From Bacteroidota bacterium (lineage in GTDB: Bacteria > Bacteroidota > Bacteroidia > Cytophagales > Cyclobacteriaceae), in the NCBI GenBank assembly GCA_018267215.1, contig JAFDYX010000001.1, forward strand, positions 1 through 64,000: a stretch of 64,000 bases of DNA, written 5' to 3'. Positions 50,779-59,165 of the stretch are shown piece after piece. Within the stretch, counting starts at the first letter, position 1. The number at the start of each line of letters is the position of its first letter. Made by a program: the position numbers and the translations under genes. The notes under the pieces are model-generated. The model did not search any database and was not told the DNA's origin. It saw only the letters and a list, made by a program, of their open reading frames with translations.

Positions 50779-52323
50779 TTAATGGCTTGAATAGCCAGCC
50801 GTTTGCACTAACGCCCGGTTATTAATCAGCGATGCACGATCAATTGGCCAAAGCAGTTGCCCCACAGGGTCGGTGTTAACAAACAGTGAAGGTGAAATAT
50901 AGTTCAACACTTGGTTTGTTCTGAGCAAATCATACCAGCGTTTGCCTTCGAAGACAAATTCGCAAAAGCGCTCTTGCAACAAGGCTGCCGTAGGGTTTGA
51001 ATCAATGCCTTGATTGGGATAGCCCAATGTCCCTGCATTATAATTGACACCATAAGCTCTTGCTCTTACCAAGTTCATTTCATTGCTCGGATCTTGTCCG
51101 AGTATAATTTTAGTCTCTGCCAACATTAAGAGCAGATCGGCATAACGATAGATGGGATAATCGTTTGTGTATTGCCTTGCCGATAGTTGGTTTTCGCCCA
51201 GGTATTTATTAGAAAAGCAGCCTGCTATCACATAGCTTCCGGCCGGCTTAGTATAAGCCGCTTGAACGCTTGCCCATTTGCGTGTATCCAGATTATTAAA
51301 TTTTCTAAAGGCACTGATTTTTACCGGAGCGCGCAACAGGCCACCCCAAATACCCGCAAACCCTTCATTGACAAATTGTATGTTGTTGATAGAGTCATAA
51401 TAATTTCCGAGGAGTCCGTTTTGGGGCGTGAAAGAACTTGGTACAAAACTCATTTGTGCTTCCAGATACATGTACCTGCTTGCAAAAATGATTTCACTAT
51501 TTCCACGGTTAGTTGTGCTAAACACACTCGTAAAATTGGGTTGTAAAGAAAGACCTGCAACGTTAGTCTGGATGTCGGTAAGTGCAGATTGAGCTACTGT
51601 CGCATCGGCAGTTCCACCACCCCGATAGCTCGTCCACAAATAAACTTCGGCTTTTAACATCAACGTAGCTGCTTTGCTCCAGAAGGCTTTATTTTGGCGG
51701 AAAGTATAATCTGTACCAAAACTGCTGACCGAATTGTCAATATCCGATTTGATCTGAGTTGTTACATCGGCTACGCTCGATGCAGCCTTTGCTAAATTGC
51801 CCGAGAATGAAGTGACCGGGTCTGTTTGAATTACTACGCCTCCCCAACTTCTCAGCAAGTGGAAATAGTAAAAGGCTCTCATGCCATAAGCTATACCGAG
51901 ATAATAATTTTTGTTGGCAGCTGTTACTACATTGGTAGTGTTCAGTTGGCTGATCAGCAAATTGAGTTCTACAATGTTATTGTAGAAGCCTCCAAAATTG
52001 CCAACTACCGCACCATCAAGGGTTAAGGTCTGGAGCCATGTCCGTTCCAATCCTTGTGTTGCTTCGCCTGTAAATGCTGTTAAACTGGGCGGGTCGGTGC
52101 CAAAAATATCTGCCCGCATTTCGCCCAGCAACTGGAAGTTGGCATTATCGTTCCGGAAATTGGAATGTATGCCGGTCACAAAAGCATCAAATTGATTGGA
52201 TGTTTTCCAGAAAGTGGAGTTACTGATACTGCTCACTGGGGTAAGATCCAGTTGGTTCGAGCAGGATATAGTCAGCAGCAACACCAAAATTCCGGAGAAG
52301 GCATTTATTATTTTCGTTTTCAT
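50779..52323 (-). CDS. SusD/RagB family surface glycan-binding lipoprotein
   Basis: 514 residues from ATG 52323. Lipoprotein signal with lipobox TISC (ILVLLLTISCSNQ). The N-terminal SusD_RagB part has DLTPVSSISNSTFWKTSNQFDAFVTG, followed by TPR-like helices (YLGIAYGMRAFYYFHLLRSWGG) and the C-terminal end PIYRYADLLLMLAETKI and RFCEFVFEGKRWYDLLRT, all diagnostic. It sits on the outer membrane and closes over the SusC channel, holding sialylated glycan. It is 21 bases after susC. Confidence 0.94.
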   Translation of the reverse strand: MKTKIINAFSGILVLLLTISCSNQLDLTPVSSISNSTFWKTSNQFDAFVTGIHSNFRNDNANFQLLGEMRADIFGTDPPSLTAFTGEATQGLERTWLQTLTLDGAVVGNFGGFYNNIVELNLLISQLNTTNVVTAANKNYYLGIAYGMRAFYYFHLLRSWGGVVIQTDPVTSFSGNLAKAASSVADVTTQIKSDIDNSVSSFGTDYTFRQNKAFWSKAATLMLKAEVYLWTSYRGGGTADATVAQSALTDIQTNVAGLSLQPNFTSVFSTTNRGNSEIIFASRYMYLEAQMSFVPSSFTPQNGLLGNYYDSINNIQFVNEGFAGIWGGLLRAPVKISAFRKFNNLDTRKWASVQAAYTKPAGSYVIAGCFSNKYLGENQLSARQYTNDYPIYRYADLLLMLAETKIILGQDPSNEMNLVRARAYGVNYNAGTLGYPNQGIDSNPTAALLQERFCEFVFEGKRWYDLLRTNQVLNYISPSLFVNTDPVGQLLWPIDRASLINNRALVQTAGYSSH

Positions 52324-52344
52324 ATTCATTGCTATTTTAAGTCA

Positions 52345-55300
52345 TTAAAAAGTAACCTGAAATCCAAGCACAAATGTCTTAGGTGTAGGATACGTTCCCC
52401 GATAAACACCACTGATAAGGCCGTTTAGCACCGGAGGCTCGGGAGAGGGCCCGCTGAATTTAGTGACATAAAAAAGGTTGTTGGCACTGATGTATGCCCT
52501 TGCCTGCGAAAAGAATTTGGTTTTGGCCAACATTGTTTTAGGGAAGTTGTACGACAGCGTAATTTCGCGGCAGGCCATGTAATCACCCTTCTCATAAAAG
52601 CGCGAGTTGTTGCCATTTAAGTTGGGATTTGCATTGTTGATGCGCGTATAATTTTTCTTTCCGCCACCCGCCTGGTCGGCATAATACACTTTGGGAATAT
52701 CTGTATTGGTATTAGTAGGTGTCCAGGCTTGTTTCTGCAGGTCAATGTAATTAAATGTGCCTTGATAGTTGCCGAGTGTGCGCGCCACTAAGTCATTATA
52801 AATAGTGTGTCCCAGAGCAAAGTCAAAGCGCGTGTAAAGAGAAAAACCTTTGTACGACAAGTTAGAAGAAAATCCACCCGTCCATTTCGGAAAGATGTTG
52901 CCCACTTTTACCATATCTCGTGAATCAATGGTATCGTTTTTATCAACATCGAGCCACTTCACATCACCGGGCGTTATGGTTCTGGCAATGCCGCCTGAGG
53001 TAGCAATGGCTGTGGCGGGGCCTCCGATTTGAGCAACCAAATCTACACGGTTGGCATCTACATCGGCTGCATCTTTATAAATCCCCACTTGCTTAAAGGC
53101 ATAAATGTCGCCCAGCGTTTTTCCTTCTTGAACTCCTCCAACCCACACTAATCCACCATGCCCATCAGAAACCTGGTAGGCCGGATAGTTACCAGTGCTC
53201 TGCCTGTTCAGCGGGTTTCCGTTGTAGGGCAATTGCAGTACAGTATTCTTTACGTGAGCAGCATTGACACCCACATCCCATTTCAAACCGTTGCTCAAAT
53301 CAAGGATATTTGCGTTGAGTGCAATTTCATATCCTTTGTTTTGAAATGTTCCGTTGTTCGTCAGGATGCTTGAATAACCCATATAACTGGGCAACTGCAG
53401 GTTGGTGAGCAGGTTGCTCGTTCTGCGGTCGTAATAATCAAATAATAAAGTGATTTTATTTTGGAGCACACCAATATCAACCCCCACATCAGTGGTTTTG
53501 CTTTTTTCCCACTGCAACCCGGTGTTTACCGGATATTGGTTGTTGAGATAACCTAAATTACCGTTGTAGTTTCCCTGGCTGCTGAACACGCCCTGTGTTT
53601 GGTAAGGGTTCGTACCCGGGCCTGTCAGGCCTGCTATGTTTCCGTTCACTCCGTAACTGACACGCGGCTTCAGTGTGGAAACGTATTTGCTAAGAAAGCT
53701 GTTTTGAAAAAACTCTTCGCGGTGAGCTAACCAGCCAGCCGACATACCCGGGAAAAATCCGGTTCGGCTTTGAGGTGCTAACGCAGAGATCGCATCTTGG
53801 CGGTAAACGAGTTGAAGCAGATATTTTTGATCATAGTCGTAATTGATCCGGGCAAAATTAGAAAGGATGCGATACTCTATAATATTGCTGTAGTTGCTGC
53901 CTGGCCCAAAGGTGGTGGATGCATTTACGGTTGAGATGTCATCTGTGGGGGCACCCGTTCCCTGCACTTGCATGCTCAGCATCTTGTTAGTAAAGTATTC
54001 AGCACCCCACATCGCGCTTATCTCATGCTTATCCAAAAAAGTTTTAGAATAATTGAGGGTTACGTTAAACTGCTTTTGAAAAATTCTGGAAAAACTTGCC
54101 GTAGCTGTGCGGCTGGTGTTATTGTATGTGGGAGGCGTTGCAAAAATGTTGGTATATAGTTGTGTAGCTTTTTGAAATGACTGGTATATGTTTTCTATCA
54201 GATAAGCATTGCCGGTAGCCTTTGCCGAAAGGCCGGGTAGGATATCCCATTTTGTATAGCCGTTCACAGTTACTTGATTGGTTTCGTTGCTGCGCGGATT
54301 TTTACTTAGCCAGTAAAGCGGGTTGCCATCTGTATTGCTATTACCGGGATTGGGTTGGGTCTTGGCCGCATCAAGCCACGGATTAAATGTTGGCCATAAT
54401 GCCAGCGTACGATATAGAGTATTAATCTCGGATTGGCTCTGCACACCCAGTTGCTGGGCGGTGCTCAGGTTTACAGCTGTTCCTATTTCAACATTATTTC
54501 GAACTTTATATGAACCGTTCAGCGCACCGGTATAACGATTATATTTTGAACCAATGATAATACCGTCTTCAGAATAGTAATCGAAACTGGCAAAGTATTT
54601 TGCTTTGTCATTTCCGCCTGTTGCGCTCAGATAATGCTCTTGTGTAGGGTTGGTTTGAAATACCAGGTTTTCAATTTCTCCGGAGTGGTCTTTAAAAATA
54701 ATCTGACTGCCGGGGTTCATCGGGTCGTTTACTGTTTGCCACCCTTGTGTTAGCAACTGATCTTGGGGGCCACCCGGGGTGTAAGCCTGAATGTCGAACG
54801 ATGCTAAGTTAGCCGGGTCTGTAAGCAAGCCATAGCCCCGTGTGGCATTTACTTGTGCCAGTGTTCTTCCCGAATTAAGATTTCCCTGACGGTTGAGCGT
54901 GATATAGTCTCGTGCATTTACATATTTATAACCGGGCCTTCTTACATTGACACCCGCTACATACTTATAAGATATTTGTGCCGTACCTTCCTTGCCTCTT
55001 TTGGTGGTGATCAAAATAACACCATTATTGGCACGCGCCCCGTAGATGGCGGTAGAGGCAGCATCTTTCAAAATGTTGATGCTGGCAATGTCTTCCGGGG
55101 CAATTTCATTAAATGTACGGATCACGCCATCTACAATCACCAAGGGACTCCCGGGGCTGTTAATGGAAGCGCCTCCTCTTAATACAATGTAGGGTGCTGC
55201 ACCGGGGGTTCCGGAGGCGTTCACTACTTGCAAGCCGGGCAATGTTCCCTGCAATGCCCCTCCTATGTTAGCACGAGGTGTTGATACTAACACTTGGTTA

Positions 55301-55692
55301 TCTAATTTTGCCATTGCGCTGGTTATGTTTTTGCGCGACTGTTCGCCATAACCCACTACCACCACTTCGTCTAACTTGGTGGCATCAGATTTTAAGGAGA
55401 CATCAATCACCGAAGATGCCCCCACGGGAATTTCCTGGCTGGCATAGCCAACAAAAGAAAACACAAGCACTGCATCAGCCGGAACAGAAATTGAATAGGC
55501 TCCGTCTGCATCTGTAACGGTACCATTGGCGGTACCCTTAATAATGACATTCACTCCCGGGAGTGAAGTATTGTCTACACCTGATAGCACCTTTCCGGTA
55601 ACGGTTCGGACTTGTGCCCAAGCTGCGAGGTTCGCCAGCAGGAAGGCCATGATAAGCCAGCCTGTCGGTTTGTTCAAGTAATTTGGAGTCAT
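52345..55692 (-). CDS. SusC/RagA family TonB-dependent outer-membrane receptor
   Basis: 1115 residues with a signal peptide (LANLAAWAQ). A carboxypeptidase-like regulatory domain (about 30-110) precedes the TonB box region DEVVVVGYG, the plug (RANIGGALQGTLPGLQV, NSPGSPLVIVDGVIR, SINILKDAASTAIYGARANNGVI) and a 22-strand barrel. It imports glycan fragments bound by SusD using TonB energy. It is the first gene of the sialoglycan locus. A perfect palindrome is 22-40 bases ahead of the ATG. No ECF anti-sigma partner (STN domain) is present, which fits control by the GntR regulator. Confidence 0.95.
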   Translation of the reverse strand: MTPNYLNKPTGWLIMAFLLANLAAWAQVRTVTGKVLSGVDNTSLPGVNVIIKGTANGTVTDADGAYSISVPADAVLVFSFVGYASQEIPVGASSVIDVSLKSDATKLDEVVVVGYGEQSRKNITSAMAKLDNQVLVSTPRANIGGALQGTLPGLQVVNASGTPGAAPYIVLRGGASINSPGSPLVIVDGVIRTFNEIAPEDIASINILKDAASTAIYGARANNGVILITTKRGKEGTAQISYKYVAGVNVRRPGYKYVNARDYITLNRQGNLNSGRTLAQVNATRGYGLLTDPANLASFDIQAYTPGGPQDQLLTQGWQTVNDPMNPGSQIIFKDHSGEIENLVFQTNPTQEHYLSATGGNDKAKYFASFDYYSEDGIIIGSKYNRYTGALNGSYKVRNNVEIGTAVNLSTAQQLGVQSQSEINTLYRTLALWPTFNPWLDAAKTQPNPGNSNTDGNPLYWLSKNPRSNETNQVTVNGYTKWDILPGLSAKATGNAYLIENIYQSFQKATQLYTNIFATPPTYNNTSRTATASFSRIFQKQFNVTLNYSKTFLDKHEISAMWGAEYFTNKMLSMQVQGTGAPTDDISTVNASTTFGPGSNYSNIIEYRILSNFARINYDYDQKYLLQLVYRQDAISALAPQSRTGFFPGMSAGWLAHREEFFQNSFLSKYVSTLKPRVSYGVNGNIAGLTGPGTNPYQTQGVFSSQGNYNGNLGYLNNQYPVNTGLQWEKSKTTDVGVDIGVLQNKITLLFDYYDRRTSNLLTNLQLPSYMGYSSILTNNGTFQNKGYEIALNANILDLSNGLKWDVGVNAAHVKNTVLQLPYNGNPLNRQSTGNYPAYQVSDGHGGLVWVGGVQEGKTLGDIYAFKQVGIYKDAADVDANRVDLVAQIGGPATAIATSGGIARTITPGDVKWLDVDKNDTIDSRDMVKVGNIFPKWTGGFSSNLSYKGFSLYTRFDFALGHTIYNDLVARTLGNYQGTFNYIDLQKQAWTPTNTNTDIPKVYYADQAGGGKKNYTRINNANPNLNGNNSRFYEKGDYMACREITLSYNFPKTMLAKTKFFSQARAYISANNLFYVTKFSGPSPEPPVLNGLISGVYRGTYPTPKTFVLGFQVTF

Positions 55693-55713
55693 AGGCTAAA
55701 ATGGTTAGTATTG

Positions 55714-55732
55714 TATTATGTATTACATAATA
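55714..55732. promoter_or_regulatory. 19-bp palindromic operator between susC and the GntR gene
   Basis: TATTATGTATTACATAATA: two perfect 9-bp arms around a single central T at 55723. The core ATGT-n3-ACAT has the GT-n3-AC spacing of FadR-type GntR operators. It is 22 bases upstream of susC and 109 bases upstream of the divergent GntR start. Confidence 0.75.
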
Positions 55733-55840
55733 AAAGTGATGGGTTATTTTCTTATTTCCAAATTGTTACTTCTTTTTTTCTACCATTTATTATCATTTCT
55801 TTGTTATTAAGCTTATTTCGCAAAATATTTATAATTGGTT

Positions 55841-56551
55841 ATGGCCGTTCTCGATATAAAAAAGAAGCTAAAACTGTTGGATACTTCCTCTTTGGTAGAT
55901 AAAGTAGAAGCCAATCTAGTTGGGTTGTTGAAAGACAAAAAGCTGAGGGTGGGGGACTCTATCCCGAAAGAACTAGAACTAACCGAAGCGCTGGGTGTCA
56001 GCCGCACAGTAGTACGCGAGGCTTTGACCCGGTTGCGGATGATGGGAATGATTGAATCAAAAAAGAAAAAGGGAGCCATCATCACAAGCCCCGATCTTTT
56101 CGGAATCATTGGCAAGACCATGAACCCACATATCCTTGACCACGCAACGTTGAAGGATATTTTTGAAATGCGGTTAGTGCTCGAAATCGGAATGGCCGAT
56201 TTCCTTTTTCAGCGGGTAACCCAAGAGGATATCAAACACTTAAAAGAGATTGTGGCCAATGAACCGTCAGTCACGAAATTCCATATCTTCAATATTGAAC
56301 ACGAAATCGCTTTCCATGGCAAGTTGTATGAAATATCAGGCAATGAGGCCATGAAAAAATTTCAACAAATGTTATTACCGGTGTTTGACTACGTACACCA
56401 TAGTGGTCTGCTCAAAAAGACTATCCAACTTAAAAAATTCGTTTCCCACAAGGAGCTTGTCAAAATTCTGGAAACAGGAACCCCGGAACTATTCAGAAAT
56501 GCAATGCGCAACCATCTGGAAAATCACTTCAAGCGCCTATTCGATAAATAA
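55841..56551 (+). CDS. GntR/FadR-type regulator with FCD domain (probable NanR role)
   Basis: 236 residues from ATG 55841. A winged helix-turn-helix (LRVGDSIPKELELTEALGVSRTVVREALTRL, about residues 32-62) is joined to a helical FCD ligand domain whose metal-binding acid/His residues are seen in FNIEHEIAFHGKLYE, FVSHKEL and RNHLENHF. FCD regulators such as E. coli NanR sense sialic acid and repress catabolic genes. Divergent orientation from susC and the 19-bp palindrome between them make it the likely regulator of the sialoglycan locus. The ligand (Neu5Ac or ManNAc) is inferred. Confidence 0.87.
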   Translation: MAVLDIKKKLKLLDTSSLVDKVEANLVGLLKDKKLRVGDSIPKELELTEALGVSRTVVREALTRLRMMGMIESKKKKGAIITSPDLFGIIGKTMNPHILDHATLKDIFEMRLVLEIGMADFLFQRVTQEDIKHLKEIVANEPSVTKFHIFNIEHEIAFHGKLYEISGNEAMKKFQQMLLPVFDYVHHSGLLKKTIQLKKFVSHKELVKILETGTPELFRNAMRNHLENHFKRLFDK

Positions 56552-56563
56552 GGGTTAGAAAGT

Positions 56564-56606
56564 AAAAACCCTCAAAAAAATACCTGTAAGGTTGTTCTTG
56601 AGGGTT
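56564..56606 (-). terminator. Terminator of the initiator tRNA gene
   Basis: AACCCTCAA (56567-56575) and TTGAGGGTT (56598-56606) form a 9-bp stem. On the minus strand the stem ends in GGG followed by five T, 7 bases after the tRNA 3' end. Confidence 0.6.
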
Positions 56607-56612
56607 ACTGAG

Positions 56613-56685
<73 letters not shown>

Positions 56686-56695
56686 ATATGGGTTG

Positions 56696-56727
56696 CAAAA
56701 GTAGAACCCCTTACGTTAAAAAACAAA
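56696..56727 (-). promoter_or_regulatory. Promoter of tRNA-fMet
   Basis: TTTG (56727-56724), 20 bases, TACTTTTG (56703-56696) on the minus strand, 10 bases before the tRNA 5' end: an exact match to both Bacteroidota elements. Confidence 0.75.
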
Positions 56728-56760
56728 TAGCCATCTTCTTTTTGCTGTTATCGTTGATGG

Positions 56761-56768
56761 TACTTTTG
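56761..56768 (+). promoter_or_regulatory. Candidate -7 element of the threonine aldolase gene
   Basis: TACTTTTG lies 26 bases before the ATG at 56795. A TTTTTG stretch upstream is slightly closer than usual (16 bases). This promoter and the tRNA-fMet promoter point away from each other in the same gap. Confidence 0.5.
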
Positions 56769-56794
56769 TAATTTGAAACGTAAACCACAAGAAG

Positions 56795-57820
56795 ATGATC
56801 TGCGACCTGCGAAGTGATACCGTAACGAAACCTACCCCGGCTATGCTGGATGCCATGTTGCACGCACCGGTGGGTGACGATGTGTTTGGCGAAGACCCAA
56901 CCGTCAACCAATTAGAAAAAAAATGTGCCGACATGTTGGGAATGGATGGTGCTGTATTTTGCCCTTCGGGCACTATGACTAACCAGATAGGCATCAAAGT
57001 GCTGACGCAACCCTACGAAGAAGTAATCTGCTACAAGGGATCGCACATTTTTCGTTACGAAGGTGGCGGGCTGGCCGGCAACAGCCACGTGGGTGCGCGG
57101 CTGCTCAACGGAGACAGGGGCCGCATTTCTGTTGCCGAAATTTCTGCCAACATTAACAATGCTGCAGATTCTCATCAGTCCATCACCTCGGTAGTGGCGT
57201 TAGAAAACACGGTGGTGCGCGAAGCTGGAAGTTTTTATACGCTGGCGGAAATTAAAGAGGTAAGCACTTTGTGCCGTTCCCGAAATTTAAAAACTCATTT
57301 GGATGGCGCACGCCTGTTCAACGCGTTGGCCGAAACCAACGACCCGGCTGCCGACTATGGAAAATACTTTGATACCATTTCCATTTGCTTGTCAAAAGGG
57401 CTGGGTGCCCCGGTAGGCTCTGTATTGGCTTACAAAAAAGAATATGAAAAAAAAGCCAGACGAGTGCGCAAGGCCTTTGGCGGGGGCATGAGGCAAGCCG
57501 GCTTTTTAGCGGCTGCCGGTATCTATGCTCTCGATCACCACATTGCCCGGCTAAAAGAAGATCACCAGCGCGCACGAGCGTTGGGCAATTCTCTCCAAAA
57601 GTTGTCGTGGGTAAAATCTGTTATGCCAGTAGATACCAATATTGTTATCATCGAAGTAGCTGCGGGACTCACGCCCGAAAAGGTGTTGGCCAAACTCAGC
57701 GAACATCACATCAGGGCGCTGCCTTTCAGTGCCACAGAAATCCGGTTTGTTACTCATTTGGATTTTTCTGACGACATGCTTGACAAGTGTGTTTCTGTTT
57801 TTAACAAACTCGCTTTTTGA
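56795..57820 (+). CDS. ltaE: Low-specificity L-threonine aldolase
   Basis: 341 residues, fold-type I PLP enzyme. [16 protein letters not shown] at the start is the family signature; [14 protein letters not shown] and the PLP Lys in [15 protein letters not shown] (about residue 205) are present, and [10 protein letters not shown] supplies the cofactor-binding Asp. It splits L-threonine or allo-threonine into glycine and acetaldehyde in the cytosol. Full length. It stands alone, with its own -7 element. Confidence 0.94.
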   Translation: MICDLRSDTVTKPTPAMLDAMLHAPVGDDVFGEDPTVNQLEKKCADMLGMDGAVFCPSGTMTNQIGIKVLTQPYEEVICYKGSHIFRYEGGGLAGNSHVGARLLNGDRGRISVAEISANINNAADSHQSITSVVALENTVVREAGSFYTLAEIKEVSTLCRSRNLKTHLDGARLFNALAETNDPAADYGKYFDTISICLSKGLGAPVGSVLAYKKEYEKKARRVRKAFGGGMRQAGFLAAAGIYALDHHIARLKEDHQRARALGNSLQKLSWVKSVMPVDTNIVIIEVAAGLTPEKVLAKLSEHHIRALPFSATEIRFVTHLDFSDDMLDKCVSVFNKLAF

Positions 57821-57884
57821 CCGGTATATTTGACAGATTGTTTATACACGACTGACTTTTTTATTAAACCATGGGTAAGTTTCG

Positions 57885-59153
57885 ATGCTGAATTTCTCTT
57901 CACATCCTTTGGCAGAACGCATGAGGCCTACCTCGCTCAGTGACCTCATCGGGCAAGAGCATTTGGTGGGCGATAACGGCATTATCCGCAAAGCCATACA
58001 AAGCGGCAACGTTCCTTCTATGATTTTGTGGGGGCCTCCGGGCGTAGGCAAAACAACCATTGCCAATATTATTGCCCATGAAGTCAAACGTCCGTTTCAT
58101 ACGCTCAGCGCTGTTAGCGCAGGGGTAAAAGATGTGCGCGAAATAATTGAAAAAGCAAAGTACAGTTCGCGCGCCATTCTTTTTATTGATGAAATCCACC
58201 GCTTCAACAAATCGCAGCAAGATGCCCTGCTGGGGGCTGTAGAAAAAGGTGTGATTACTTTGATTGGCGCCACCACAGAAAATCCTTCTTTCGAAGTGAA
58301 CTCCGCCTTGCTTTCGCGCTGTCAGGTGTACACGTTGAAACCATTGGATGAAGAGGACTTGCTCCGATTAGTGCGCCAAGCACTGGAGCGAGACGAAACT
58401 TTGAAGAAAAGAAAAATTATCATAAAAGAACATGAGGCCTTGCTGACCATATCGGGCGGAGATGCGCGGAAATTGTTGAATCTGATTCAACTGATGAGCG
58501 AGGCACTGATGGGCGATATTGAAATCACCAATGAGTTGGTAACACAAACCGCGCAAAAACACATTGCCATTTATGATAAAAGCGGAGAGCAGCACTACGA
58601 TATTATCTCAGCCTTCATCAAGTCGGTTCGGGGCAGCGACCCCAATGCTGCAGTCTATTATTTAGCACGCATGATCGAGGGAGGAGAAGATGTAAAATTC
58701 ATTGCCCGCAGAATGGTTATCCTGGCCAGCGAAGACATCGGCAATGCCAACCCCACGGCTCTGGTGATGGCCACCACCACTTTTCAGGCGGTAGATGTTA
58801 TCGGCTATCCGGAGGCACAACTTATCCTGTCGCAGTGCGCTATTTACCTGGCTTGTTCGCCCAAGAGCAATTCGGCCACTACTGCCATAGGCGCAGCCCT
58901 GAAGGCTGTGCACGATGGGGGCGACTTGCCCGTGCCGTTGGCTATTCGCAATGCACCCACCCGACTGATGAAAGACATGGGTTATGGCAAAAACTATCAG
59001 TATGCACATAGTTACGAAAACAACTTTGCCAACATGGAGTTTTTGCCCGACTCCATTCGCGGCAGCCGGTTTTACGACCCGGGGCAAAATGCCCGTGAAG
59101 AAGAATTTAGAAATCATCTGAGAAAATTGTGGAAAGAAAAATACGGATACTGA
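57885..59153 (+). CDS. rarA: Replication-associated recombination protein A (RarA/MgsA AAA ATPase)
   Basis: 422 residues. The N-terminus [22 protein letters not shown] is typical. Walker A is [13 protein letters not shown], Walker [16 protein letters not shown], sensor 1 [14 protein letters not shown]. The C-terminal MgsA part carries [27 protein letters not shown] and [15 protein letters not shown]. RarA acts at stalled replication forks and is related to clamp loaders. All motifs are intact. Thirteen bases upstream of the VWA-type gene. Confidence 0.95.
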   Translation: MLNFSSHPLAERMRPTSLSDLIGQEHLVGDNGIIRKAIQSGNVPSMILWGPPGVGKTTIANIIAHEVKRPFHTLSAVSAGVKDVREIIEKAKYSSRAILFIDEIHRFNKSQQDALLGAVEKGVITLIGATTENPSFEVNSALLSRCQVYTLKPLDEEDLLRLVRQALERDETLKKRKIIIKEHEALLTISGGDARKLLNLIQLMSEALMGDIEITNELVTQTAQKHIAIYDKSGEQHYDIISAFIKSVRGSDPNAAVYYLARMIEGGEDVKFIARRMVILASEDIGNANPTALVMATTTFQAVDVIGYPEAQLILSQCAIYLACSPKSNSATTAIGAALKAVHDGGDLPVPLAIRNAPTRLMKDMGYGKNYQYAHSYENNFANMEFLPDSIRGSRFYDPGQNAREEEFRNHLRKLWKEKYGY

Positions 59154-59165
59154 TTTAGGCATGCC

